Shown: positions 13,079 to 22,521 of the stretch, piece by piece | Layout: each line of letters opens with the position of its first letter | Numbering within the stretch: position 1 is the stretch's first letter | DNA from: JBNRMR01 sp050942895 | GTDB lineage: Bacteria; Bacillota; Clostridia; Christensenellales; UBA1750 | Direction: 5' to 3' | NCBI GenBank assembly: GCA_050942895.1 | Contig: JBMNOE010000032.1 | Span: forward strand, 1-24,772 | Length of the DNA: 24,772 nt | The notes under the pieces: generated by a model | What the model saw: the letters and a program-made list of their open reading frames with translations, nothing else | Told to the model about the DNA's origin: nothing | Database searches by the model: none | Made by a program: the position numbers and the translations under genes

Positions 13079-15169
13079 ATGAAAAGAACCAAATATTGCG
13101 GCAGCTTCCGGGAGGAGGATATCGGCAAGACGGTAACCGCCTGCGGATGGCTGCGCAACAGGCGCGATATGGGCGGCGTCATATTCATCGACCTTGGCGA
13201 CCGCGAGGGCGATCTACAGGTGGTATTTGACCTTTCGCAGATAGGCGAGCAGAGCTTTGCTCAGATTGAAAGGCTGAGGCTGCAATCGGTGGTGGCTGTC
13301 GCCGGAACCATGCGCCTGAGACATCCGGACACTGCAAACCCAAGGCTTGAAACCGGCAGGATTGAACTGCTGGCCAACAAGCTTGAGGTGCTTTCAACGG
13401 CATCGCCACTGCCCTTCCCCTTGGAGGATGGCAGCCAAACGGGCGAAGAAACAAGGCTTAAGCACCGCTATCTTGATCTTCGAAGGCCAGCCATGCAGCA
13501 AGCCCTAAGGTTTCGCCACGCTGTGCAAAGGGCCGCCCAAAGCTATCTTGATGGCGAGGGCTTCACATTCGTGGAAACACCCACCCTCACCAAATCCACC
13601 CCCGAAGGCGCCAGGGATTATATTGTCCCCAGCCGCGTCCATATCGGTGAGTTCTATGCCCTGCCCCAGTCCCCCCAGATATTCAAGCAGCTTCTGATGG
13701 TGGGCGGAGTGGACAGATATTACCAGCTTGCAAGGTGCTACCGTGATGAGGATCTGCGCTCAGACCGCCAGCCCGAGTTCACCCAGTTGGACGTGGAGAT
13801 GAGCTTTGCCGATCAGGAGGACGTACTTTCCCTTATGGAAGGCCTTGTGAAGCATATTTTCAAAAAAACCCTGAATGCGGACTATGCCAAGCCCTTTCGG
13901 CGCATCACATGGCAGCAGGCCATGGATATATACGGCAGCGACAAGCCCGACACCCGCTTTGGCCTTGAGATCTGCGACGTCACCGATATCGCGGAAAAAT
14001 CCTCCTTTGGCGTTTTCAAAGGCGCGGTGGCGGCGGGCGGCGTGGTTCGGGCCATCTGCATAAAGGGAGGTGCGGACTTGAGCCGCGCCGATATAGAGCT
14101 ATTGACTGAAAAAGCTGTGGGCCATGGCGCAAAGGGCATGGCCTGGATAATGCTGCGGGAAAGCGGCGAGGTTTATTCCATACTTACCAAATATCTGAAG
14201 CCGGATCAAATCGAAAGCATCAGGGAAAGAACCGGCGCAAAAGACGGCGACTTCATACTCTTTTGCGCAGACGCCCTTGACATCACCAGGAGGGTTTTGG
14301 GCAGGCTCAGGCTGAATATCGCCCATATGCGCGGCCTTATCCCCGAAAACGAGAGCGATCTTTCAAAGAAGTTCAGCTTCATTATCGTCACAGACTTCCC
14401 CCAGTTTGAATTCTCGCCTCTTGAAGGGCGCTGGACCGCCATGCATCATCCATTTACAATGCCCCGCGAGGAGGATATACCTCTCCTGCAGAGCGATCCC
14501 GGCCGCGTTCGCGCTCTGGCATATGATATCGTATTGAACGGGGTGGAGCTGGGCGGGGGCAGCATACGCATACATCAGGCCGATATTCAGCGGCAGATGT
14601 TTGAGACTCTGGGCTTTTCCCCGGAAGCTATCCAAGAGCGCTTCGGCTTCATGGTGAACGCCTTCCAGTACGGAACCCCTCCCCACGGCGGCTTCGCCCT
14701 GGGCTTTGACCGGCTGGTCATGCTGATGCTGGGCGCAAAGAGCCTGAGGGATGTTATCGCCTTTCCAAAGACAAAGGAAGCTTCCTGCCTGATGACAGAA
14801 GCCCCCGGCCCCGTTGAGCAAAGGCAACTGGAGGAGCTTAAGCTTTTCCGGCCTCGGGAAAGGCGCAGCGGCATGGCTGCAAAAAAAGGCGCCGGCAAGG
14901 AAGGCTTTGATGTTCAAAAAATTGCGGAGCTTTCGATGCTCCTTATTCCGCCCGACAAGGAGGAGTCCCTGGCTGCCGAAATGGAGGAGATAATCCGCTT
15001 TGCCGGGCAGATTGAAGAGGCCTCTGTCGACAACGTTCAAAGGGCCATTTCGCTGAGCAATGTTTTTAGGCAGGATGCGATTGTCAACTCCCCCCCGCGA
15101 GAGACCATGCTGGCAAGCGCTCCCACCAAGAACGACCGCTTTGTGACAGTGCCTAAGGTTGTAGGCTAA
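13079..15169 (+). CDS. aspS-gatC: Aspartyl-tRNA synthetase fused to amidotransferase subunit GatC
   Basis: This 696-residue protein joins two normally separate proteins. Residues 1 to about 589 are a full bacterial AspRS: OB-fold anticodon domain (about 1-105, with R-N-R-R-D-M-G-G-V-I-F), Q-S-P-Q (197-200), class II motif 2 around 222-238 (R-D-E-D ending in F-T-Q-L-D), the bacterial GAD insertion (about 300-410) and motif 3 G-F-A-L-G-F-D-R-L (538-546). Residues 590-609 are a basic, Gly/Ala-rich linker. Residues 610-696 are a complete GatC, with L-S-N-V-F-R-Q-D, P-P-R-E-T-M-L-A-S-A-P and the terminal V-P-K-V-V-G. No stop interrupts the junction. ATG 13079 is used, with AAGGGG eight bases upstream; ATG 13031 lies within the terminator hairpin. 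gatA follows 26 bp later. The pairing implies a non-discriminating AspRS that misacylates tRNA-Asn, but this is inferred. Confidence 0.94.
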   Translation: MKRTKYCGSFREEDIGKTVTACGWLRNRRDMGGVIFIDLGDREGDLQVVFDLSQIGEQSFAQIERLRLQSVVAVAGTMRLRHPDTANPRLETGRIELLANKLEVLSTASPLPFPLEDGSQTGEETRLKHRYLDLRRPAMQQALRFRHAVQRAAQSYLDGEGFTFVETPTLTKSTPEGARDYIVPSRVHIGEFYALPQSPQIFKQLLMVGGVDRYYQLARCYRDEDLRSDRQPEFTQLDVEMSFADQEDVLSLMEGLVKHIFKKTLNADYAKPFRRITWQQAMDIYGSDKPDTRFGLEICDVTDIAEKSSFGVFKGAVAAGGVVRAICIKGGADLSRADIELLTEKAVGHGAKGMAWIMLRESGEVYSILTKYLKPDQIESIRERTGAKDGDFILFCADALDITRRVLGRLRLNIAHMRGLIPENESDLSKKFSFIIVTDFPQFEFSPLEGRWTAMHHPFTMPREEDIPLLQSDPGRVRALAYDIVLNGVELGGGSIRIHQADIQRQMFETLGFSPEAIQERFGFMVNAFQYGTPPHGGFALGFDRLVMLMLGAKSLRDVIAFPKTKEASCLMTEAPGPVEQRQLEELKLFRPRERRSGMAAKKGAGKEGFDVQKIAELSMLLIPPDKEESLAAEMEEIIRFAGQIEEASVDNVQRAISLSNVFRQDAIVNSPPRETMLASAPTKNDRFVTVPKVVG

Positions 15170-15195
15170 ATCGGCTAAAGGAAAGGACGAATGTA

Positions 15196-16648
<1,453 letters not shown>

Positions 16649-16656
<8 letters not shown>

Positions 16657-17563
16657 GATGATCGGCAACGAATATGAGATGGTCATCGGTGTAGAGGTGC
16701 ATGTGGAGCTTGCCACCGCCACAAAGATTTTCTGTAGATGTCCCTGCGCAGCGCTGGCCGAACCGAACACCAATGTCTGCCCCTCTTGCATGGGGCTTCC
16801 GGGAACCTTGCCCGTTTTAAATGAAAAGGTGGTTGAGTATGCCATCAGGGCCGGTCTCGCGCTTAACTGCGCCATCGCCCCCTTCTCAAAGCTGGACAGG
16901 AAGAACTATTTTTACCCCGATCTGCCCAAGGCCTATCAAGTCTCACAGTTTGATCAGCCCCTTTGCGAAAACGGCTTTTGGGATGCCGGCGGTTCCTTCG
17001 GCAAAAAAAGGGTTGAAATTGCGCGGATTCACATCGAGGAGGATGCGGGCAAGCTGCTGCACGGCCAAAGCGGCGAGACGATGATCGACCACAACCGCTG
17101 CGGGGTGCCGTTGATCGAAATCGTCACACGGCCGGACATCCGCTCCGGCGAGGAAGCGGTGGAGTTTCTAAGGGGGCTTCGCGCCGCAATGATGAAGGCG
17201 GGAGTCTCCCATTGCAGGATGAACGAAGGCCAGTTCCGCTGTGATATCAACCTATCCGTGCGAAAAATTGGCGAAGAAAAGCTGGGTACCCGGGTGGAGA
17301 TGAAGAACCTGAACTCCTTCAGGCATATTCGCCGGGCCATAGACTTCGAGTTTAAGCGGCAGGTGGAGGAGCTGCTTTCCGGAGGCGAGATAATTCAGGA
17401 AACCCGCCGCTTTGACGAAAACTCCGGCAGAACCCTTTCGATGAGAGACAAGGAAGATGCGGATGACTACCGCTATTTCCCCGATCCTGATCTTCCTCCC
17501 ATAATTATTACCGAGGATATCATCCGGCAAATAAAGGACAATCCCCTTCCGCCTCTTGGTTAA
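16649..17563 (+). CDS. gatB: Asp/Glu-tRNA amidotransferase subunit GatB, lacking the helical and YqeY-like C-terminal domains
   Basis: GatB phosphorylates the Asp/Glu side chain on the tRNA and amidates it. This product has 304 residues; the family usually has about 475. The cradle (catalytic) domain is complete: G-V-E-V-H-V-E-L (14-21), a likely zinc site C29-x-C31 with C44-x2-C47, D-R-K-N-Y-F-Y-P-D-L-P-K, I-H-I-E-E-D-A-G-K and D-D-Y-R-Y-F-P-D-P-D-L-P-P. The protein then ends in K-D-N-P-L-P-P-L-G, at the hinge where the helical domain would begin. I find no remnant of the missing part in any plus-strand frame before spoIIID, so this is domain loss, not a frameshift. AAAGGAG precedes ATG 16649. 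Alternatively it could be a decayed gene, but the intact catalytic motifs argue against that. Confidence 0.93.
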
Positions 17564-17601
17564 TCTCTCATCCTGATTGGCTCACTTTGCTGTGCAATCG
17601 G

Positions 17602-17630
17602 GCATATCCCCAATGCGCTGTTCATAGAAT
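17602..17630 (+). promoter_or_regulatory. Probable sigma-E (mother-cell sporulation) promoter of spoIIID
   Basis: GCATATC (17602-17608), then 14 bp, then CATAGAAT (17623-17630). These fit the sigma-E consensus KMATATT-N14/15-CATAnAnT with one mismatch. SpoIIID is a sigma-E target in Bacillus subtilis, which supports the assignment. It lies 38 bp after the gatB stop. Confidence 0.7.
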
Positions 17631-17659
17631 GGTACAAAACATGCTGGGGGGCCACGACT

Positions 17660-17926
17660 GTGAAGGATTATATTGAAGAACGTGTCTATGATATTGCAAA
17701 CTATATACTGGAAACCGGCGCAACAGTGCGTCAGGTGGCGCAGGTTTTCAAATATAGCAAGAGTACCGTTCACAAGGATGTCAGCGAAAGGCTGCCGCAA
17801 CTTAACAAATCCCTCGCCGTACAGGTGCGCGCAGTTCTTGAGAAGAACAAGGCGGAGCGCCATATCCGGGGCGGCCAGGCGACGCTGAAAAAGTACAGCG
17901 AAGCCGCCAACAAAAGATTTTGCTGA
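17660..17926 (+). CDS. spoIIID: Sporulation transcription factor SpoIIID
   Basis: SpoIIID is a small DNA-binding protein that switches genes on or off in the mother cell during sporulation. The 88-residue product aligns by eye with B. subtilis SpoIIID over most of its length: K-D-Y-I-E-E-R at the N-terminus, the helix-turn-helix T-V-R-Q-V-A-Q-V-F-K-Y-S-K-S-T-V-H-K-D-V (about 22-41), E-R-L-P, and R-H-I-R-G-G-Q-A-T. The start is GTG 17660; the ribosome site is poor (a G run eight bases upstream). A sigma-E-type promoter precedes it and a strong terminator follows. Confidence 0.95.
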   Translation: MKDYIEERVYDIANYILETGATVRQVAQVFKYSKSTVHKDVSERLPQLNKSLAVQVRAVLEKNKAERHIRGGQATLKKYSEAANKRFC

Positions 17927-17949
17927 TTTTCAATCTTCTTTCGCCTATA

Positions 17950-17980
17950 AAAAAGCCCGTCCATCGACAGGCTTTTTGTT
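17950..17980. terminator. Terminator between convergent spoIIID and the GNAT gene
   Basis: AAAAAGCC-C-GTC (17950-17961) pairs with GAC-A-GGCTTTTT (17966-17977), followed by more T. The A run on the left gives a U run on the other strand, so it may act in both directions. Confidence 0.85.
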
Positions 17981-18030
17981 TTTTGCTTTTTTCTTTTTTC
18001 TCGAATTAATCTTTGGCGCTTTACTAAGCT

Positions 18031-18462
18031 TCATGGCTTTTGCAGGATCATATACATCCCCGGGCCGTGGGTGTCGTCCGGCCTTTGCTTGAACCCCAGC
18101 TTTTCATAAAAGCCTTCCTTGCCCTTTGCGGCCATAAGCGCCACTGAAGCTGATTCGCCCTCATCAATGCTCTCATTGACGAAGCGCAAAAGCCTTTCTA
18201 TTATCATCCTGCCTATTCCGCGGCCGTGGAAGCGGGGGTCTACTATTATATCCTGAAGGTACCAGATGAGAGCGCCGTCCCCCACCAACCTGCCTATGGC
18301 GATCACCTGACCGCTCCAGCAGGCAGTCACCGTAAAGAGGCTGTTGGCCACCGCTTTTTCAACCAAAGCGCCGGAGGGTGCATGCCAGCCCATCAGCTTC
18401 CTCAGGCGCTGAAGATCCGCTGCGGTTAAATCGTTATCATGCAAAGCAATGTCCTTTTCCAT
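18031..18462 (-). CDS. GNAT family N-acetyltransferase
   Basis: The 143-residue product has the acetyl-CoA binding signature R-F-H-G-R-G-I-G-R-M-I-I (about residues 77-88), preceded by the beta strand L-Q-D-I-I-V-D-P, and ends with the usual F-Y-E-K-L-G-F-K block. GNATs transfer acetyl groups from acetyl-CoA to amines; the substrate cannot be read from the sequence. The ATG at 18462 has only a G-rich GGGGGTG four bases upstream. It stands alone, convergent with spoIIID. Confidence 0.88.
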   Translation of the reverse strand: MEKDIALHDNDLTAADLQRLRKLMGWHAPSGALVEKAVANSLFTVTACWSGQVIAIGRLVGDGALIWYLQDIIVDPRFHGRGIGRMIIERLLRFVNESIDEGESASVALMAAKGKEGFYEKLGFKQRPDDTHGPGMYMILQKP

Positions 18463-18567
18463 ACGGCACCCCCGAAATGTGTTTGCTGTCCATTCTAATA
18501 CATTGACAGCCGAAAATCAATAGGGCTTTGTATTTTTATTAGCATCTCATGCATATATATTCACAGC

Positions 18568-18597
18568 AAAAAGGAGACGCATTTCGCGCCTCCTTTA
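18568..18597 (-). terminator. Terminator of the glycoside hydrolase gene
   Basis: On the minus strand, AAAGGAG-g-CGC, loop GAAAT, GCG-t-CTCCTTT followed by TT. It lies about 35 bp after the stop codon. Confidence 0.82.
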
Positions 18598-18630
18598 CTC
18601 GGCTTTTGCTTAGCTCTATTTGCTTTTTAT

Positions 18631-21603
18631 CTATTTGCTTACGAAAACGGTGTCATGGGCCTCGGCGTCAAAGTGAGCGCCTTCAAAGGCCGGATTAAGG
18701 GTGTTGGCAATTCGCAGCTTAGCGCTTTCGATCACCTTGGGCAGCTCAAGACTCCAGCAATAGGGATTCCAGGCCAGTGCGCCTTTGCTCTCTCCGTTTA
18801 TGATAAGCTCTGCGGCATCCTCAAATATCCATCCATCGATTGATATATCAGCCGTCTTTCCTGCGCCCGCCTTAAGCTCTGCCGCGATATCATAGTCGAT
18901 AATGCCGCTGTAAAAGGGCAGCCCGCCGTCTATTCTTTCGCTTATTGAGCCGCTTTCCACCCTCATGCCCAGTCTCCACATTTCATCTGCATAGCTTACG
19001 GAAAAATCCCCGGCGATGTACAGCGGGTTTGTAATTCCGTCATGATCATACTTGGCGTCCACCTCAACGCGCACAGTGTTAACGCCTTTTTTGATTATGG
19101 CGCTTATGTCGCAGGCCAGGTTTCCGCGCTTGTAAACATGCATTTTCTCAAGCTTCCGGCCGATTTCTTCGCCGTTTAAATAGAGCTTGAAATCACCGTT
19201 GATGCTGCCGGGCTCCATGGCGAAATATATCTCGCCATCTGCTTCATAGCTGAAGGAAGCCTCATAGCTCAGCTCCATTTCCGGGAACTCAAGCCGCTTC
19301 AGGCAGCCGAATCCGGACTTGTCAACCGCGCGAACGCTACCGTCCACGCTGATGATCTGGTCAATGACGGGCATTGAATCCACATAGGCCTTGTTGCCGC
19401 CAAGGTCTGCGTTCCAGAATGCCATCCGCAAAAGATTATGGTTTTTAAGCTCCATGCCTCGCTTTTCGTCAAGGCTGATATCAATCTTCGCCTGGGCCTT
19501 GGGCTTCTCTTCGCCCTCCATGCCAATGCAAAACACTATGGGCTCAAAGGGCGCGTAGTTAGCGCTGAACTTAACCTTGCCATCCTCATAAGTGCTTTCA
19601 ACGGCATATGCCTTGCCCGTTACCATGTTCACCGCCGACACGGGCCTTGCATCTTCGCTTTCAAACCAAAGCTCGCAATCGATTTCCTCTTTATACATGT
19701 TTACCGTATAAATATAATCGTACCCGTCCAGGGCGAAGGCCGCTGCAAGCACTCTGTCAGCATAGTCACCGCCGGAGGATATGCCGTATTTTATCGGAAT
19801 TTCCTTGACAACCGCCGCCACAAGATCGTCCGCTTCCTCCACATATATGAAGCTGGAAGGGTCAATATCAAGATCATCCCCGGTGGTGATATTTCGCTTT
19901 GGAACGCTTTCGCAGCAGTATATCTTTACGCCCGCATCCAGGAACTTCTTAACGCTGTCCGCGCCGCTCTGCTCCAGGAAGCTCATTCCGGGGATTATCA
20001 GCACATCGAACACATCGTCCTTTATGCTGATCTTTCCGTCCTCCGCTGCGGCCGTGGCCAGAACATCGGTATCGGCCACATAGTAGTCCACATGGCGGCT
20101 GGAAAGGGCCCGCTGCACCCTGGTTAGCCTTGTGCTCTTTGGACGCCGGTGCTGGCTCTCCTCCTTATCGCTCCACGAAGCGATCACCGGGTCCATCACC
20201 AGAACATTCGCATATCTTTCGCCGAAAAGGGTGATCCGCGTGGTGTTGTTTACATGTTCTGTGTAAAGTCTGTTGTAAGACCAGTAGGGCATGCTTTCGA
20301 ATGCGGAGGGGGGAGCATCGTGCTTGCGCAGGGCGTCATCGCTGTAGAAGAAGGCATGGGGGTTGAAAAGGTTCACGCCCTGCACGCCCATCCAGTCCAC
20401 CATCCAGCGCATGTCTCGCAGAGTCATACCCCAACCGGTTGAATGATAAGCCTCACAAAGGGTGCTGCCGTCGCCGCAAAAATGGGCGGATGAAGCCACG
20501 GCCTTCAGGTTAGCCCTGTAATAGCCGGGATGGATGTTGGGCTCGCTGCCCACCTTTTGATGGCCGTTATCGGTGCCGGGCAGGTGCATGTAGCCCGTCT
20601 GATTAAGGCGCATATGGGGCTTTTCGCCTGTATAGACGATGCCGTGATCCTCGCACCATTTTCTGATGGGCTTGTCAAAGCTTTCGATGAAGGCCTCGAT
20701 TATAGTATTCTCAAAATCATAGCGGAATTTTTCGTCGTCGAAGGCGGTGTCAGTTATCAGCGATGGCAGGTAATCAATCAGGTCATACCCGTTGCGCTCC
20801 AAAAACAGCTCCGGCATCAACTTCGACCACATTATCCCCCTTTCAGACATGGGGGAGGTTTCATCTGTGAATATGCCCTTTATTGTCTTTCCAAAATGCT
20901 CCGGAAAAGCGTCATAATAGCGCTGGTGGGTGAACTGGATGTAATCCTGCATGGCCTTTGGGTTCACCGGGTCCACAAAGCTGCCGAAATATTTATAGTC
21001 CTCAATTTCATGCTCTATGAAAATGAATATCTGCCATTCTCCGGCGGGAGCCTCCCAGTAAAGTTGTTTGGAGTGAAGGCCGGTGAAAAAACGCTTGCGC
21101 GTGTACACGCTCAGGCCCGCGCCGCCTTGGTATATCTCCCGCAGATAGGTGATGCCGATCTTTCCGGAAACATCCACGCCGCCGCTCCAGTCAATAACAT
21201 CGCCGTTTACGGGGAAAGCCTTTGCGTACATCACTTTTCCCCAGCGCAGCTCTTTCTTTATAAGACCTTTTCCACGGAAATTAAACGGGGTTAAAGTTCT
21301 TGCAACATAGTCGGACTGGATTAAAAGCTCGCCCCCGCCCACGCCACTGGGGTAGGGATACTCATCGTAAAGCCACATCTCCATGCCGGCTTCCTTTGCA
21401 GCTTCCACGGCAACTCCCACCATCTCGATAAAGCGATCGGACATATAGGGCAAATCCATGCCCTGCCTTGGGTGCAGGAAAAACCCCTTTACGCCGCCAT
21501 CCCTCATTGCGAATATCTGCCGGCGGACCTCATCCGCATCCATCACATCATTCCAAAACCAAAACGGCTGCTCACCGTAAACCCGCTTTTCTGTCTTTAG
21601 CAT
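18631..21603 (-). CDS. GH106-like glycoside hydrolase (alpha-L-rhamnosidase-related), cytoplasmic
   Basis: The 990-residue protein begins with a barrel-type hydrolase domain typical of the GH106-related group: Q-P-F-W-F-W-N-D, then G-V-K-G-F-F-L-H-P-R-Q-G-M, and D-E-Y-P-Y-P-S-G near residue 80. A conserved acidic motif I-F-T-D-E-T-S-P follows (about 250), then W-G-M-T-L-R-D-M-R-W-M. The C-terminal part (about 720-990) is beta-rich, with a galactose-binding-like module (F-K-L-Y-L-N-G-E-E-I-G; G-V-N-T-V-R-V-E-V). I see no signal peptide or membrane segment, so the substrate is probably imported oligosaccharide or glycoside. The start is ATG 21603, with AAAGGAG eight bases upstream; TTG 21609 would leave only two. 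It follows a nitroreductase gene. Rhamnosidase specificity is not proven. Confidence 0.8.
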   Translation of the reverse strand: MLKTEKRVYGEQPFWFWNDVMDADEVRRQIFAMRDGGVKGFFLHPRQGMDLPYMSDRFIEMVGVAVEAAKEAGMEMWLYDEYPYPSGVGGGELLIQSDYVARTLTPFNFRGKGLIKKELRWGKVMYAKAFPVNGDVIDWSGGVDVSGKIGITYLREIYQGGAGLSVYTRKRFFTGLHSKQLYWEAPAGEWQIFIFIEHEIEDYKYFGSFVDPVNPKAMQDYIQFTHQRYYDAFPEHFGKTIKGIFTDETSPMSERGIMWSKLMPELFLERNGYDLIDYLPSLITDTAFDDEKFRYDFENTIIEAFIESFDKPIRKWCEDHGIVYTGEKPHMRLNQTGYMHLPGTDNGHQKVGSEPNIHPGYYRANLKAVASSAHFCGDGSTLCEAYHSTGWGMTLRDMRWMVDWMGVQGVNLFNPHAFFYSDDALRKHDAPPSAFESMPYWSYNRLYTEHVNNTTRITLFGERYANVLVMDPVIASWSDKEESQHRRPKSTRLTRVQRALSSRHVDYYVADTDVLATAAAEDGKISIKDDVFDVLIIPGMSFLEQSGADSVKKFLDAGVKIYCCESVPKRNITTGDDLDIDPSSFIYVEEADDLVAAVVKEIPIKYGISSGGDYADRVLAAAFALDGYDYIYTVNMYKEEIDCELWFESEDARPVSAVNMVTGKAYAVESTYEDGKVKFSANYAPFEPIVFCIGMEGEEKPKAQAKIDISLDEKRGMELKNHNLLRMAFWNADLGGNKAYVDSMPVIDQIISVDGSVRAVDKSGFGCLKRLEFPEMELSYEASFSYEADGEIYFAMEPGSINGDFKLYLNGEEIGRKLEKMHVYKRGNLACDISAIIKKGVNTVRVEVDAKYDHDGITNPLYIAGDFSVSYADEMWRLGMRVESGSISERIDGGLPFYSGIIDYDIAAELKAGAGKTADISIDGWIFEDAAELIINGESKGALAWNPYCWSLELPKVIESAKLRIANTLNPAFEGAHFDAEAHDTVFVSK

Positions 21604-21666
21604 CTTCAAAACTCCTTTCAGGCATCTTTAAAAAGAGCCCGCGTCATTTGCTGAACCAGTTCTTAA

Positions 21667-22188
21667 CTATTGGATAATATCAATTTTATTCTCGCCGATC
21701 TCATGCGCATCCTTCGTCACGGCGGGGTGGCCCACCGCTAAAGCGATCCGGAACTTGTACCCCTTGGGAAACTTCAGCGCCTTTTCAAATCTGTCCGCGT
21801 TTTCCCCCTCAAATGCGGCTCTGGGCATTCCCAGTATTACGCTGCCAAGGCCCAGCGAGTGGGCCGCCAGAGAAAGCGTCTGCACCGCTATGCCGCTGTC
21901 GATGCCGCCGTACATGCTGGTTTCATCCGCAGAGATAAAGATAACCGTGGGCGCACCAAAGAAAATGCTCCCTGCCTCGCGGCTGGTCTTTTCGCAGACT
22001 TCAGCCTCTATTTCATCCAGCAAAGTCTTATTCTGCACCACTGAGAAATGCCAGGGCTGTAAATTCCTGGCGCTGGGGCTTTCAAGGGCCGCCTTCAGCA
22101 AGAGCTGCAGCTCATCTTTGGACATTTGTCCTGGCCCATAGCCTCTGATGCTTCTTCGCCCTTCGATCGCTCTTAAAACCTCATTCAT
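21667..22188 (-). CDS. Nitroreductase family protein (FMN-dependent)
   Basis: The 173-residue product has the nitroreductase fold signatures: R-R-S-I-R-G-Y near residue 11 (FMN phosphate binding), S-A-R-N-L-Q-P-W-H-F about residues 39-48, G-I-D-S-G-I-A-V-Q in the dimer helix, and the late L-A-V-G-H-P. Such enzymes reduce nitro compounds or quinones with NAD(P)H and FMN; the natural substrate is unknown. AAAGGATG precedes the ATG. It is transcribed from a strong promoter at 22292-22320 and is probably followed on the same transcript by the glycoside hydrolase gene, 63 bp downstream. Confidence 0.88.
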   Translation of the reverse strand: MNEVLRAIEGRRSIRGYGPGQMSKDELQLLLKAALESPSARNLQPWHFSVVQNKTLLDEIEAEVCEKTSREAGSIFFGAPTVIFISADETSMYGGIDSGIAVQTLSLAAHSLGLGSVILGMPRAAFEGENADRFEKALKFPKGYKFRIALAVGHPAVTKDAHEIGENKIDIIQ

Positions 22189-22291
22189 CAGCTTTCCATC
22201 CTTTCTTATTGCAGCTGCACATTAAGCCGCCAAGGCTCACCTGCCCGAGATCAGCTTTATCATGCCCTGCCCAATGTTTCAATACCTAAAC

Positions 22292-22320
22292 ATTATATCA
22301 TGGCATAATATTCCGTGCAA
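22292..22320 (-). promoter_or_regulatory. Sigma-A promoter of the nitroreductase/glycoside hydrolase transcript
   Basis: On the minus strand, TTGCAC (22320-22315), a 17-bp spacer and TATAAT (22297-22292). The transcript start would be near 22285, giving a leader of about 97 nt. Confidence 0.8.
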
Positions 22321-22393
22321 TGTATTACACGGTAAAACTCATTCTGCGAGCGCCGTCTAATGCTGTTAAAACATGCTTTTCTTCATTTTTTCA

Positions 22394-22422
22394 TTGACAT
22401 AGCTATGTTATTTTGATATAAT
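22394..22422 (+). promoter_or_regulatory. Consensus sigma-A promoter of rplM-rpsI
   Basis: A perfect TTGACA (22394-22399), exactly 17 bp, and a perfect TATAAT (22417-22422). Confidence 0.93.
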
Positions 22423-22429
22423 ATTGAAC

Positions 22430-22505
22430 GTGTCGGCGCGTCCATTAGCCCCGGTCGCAGCTGGTACTCTTTTTTGCCTGGCGCCTACCATCGCTTTGGC
22501 TAATC
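22430..22505 (+). promoter_or_regulatory. Structured mRNA leader of rplM, probable L13-type autoregulatory leader
   Basis: ATTAGCC (22444-22450) is complementary to GGCTAAT (22498-22504), enclosing a second stem AGC-TGGTA (22459-22466) with TACCA-tc-GCT (22486-22495). The outer stem ends just before the AAGGAGG ribosome site (22506-22512). Firmicutes are known to carry an L13 leader at this position that is thought to bind ribosomal protein L13; I infer the same role from position and fold only. Confidence 0.6.
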
Positions 22506-22521
22506 AAGGAGGAAACAAACA

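Noticed and set aside
17564..17659. Frameshift splitting gatB from its C-terminal half
   Set aside because: No frame in the 96 bp before spoIIID resembles the GatB helical or tail domain, and spoIIID begins immediately after; the coding sequence is missing, not shifted.
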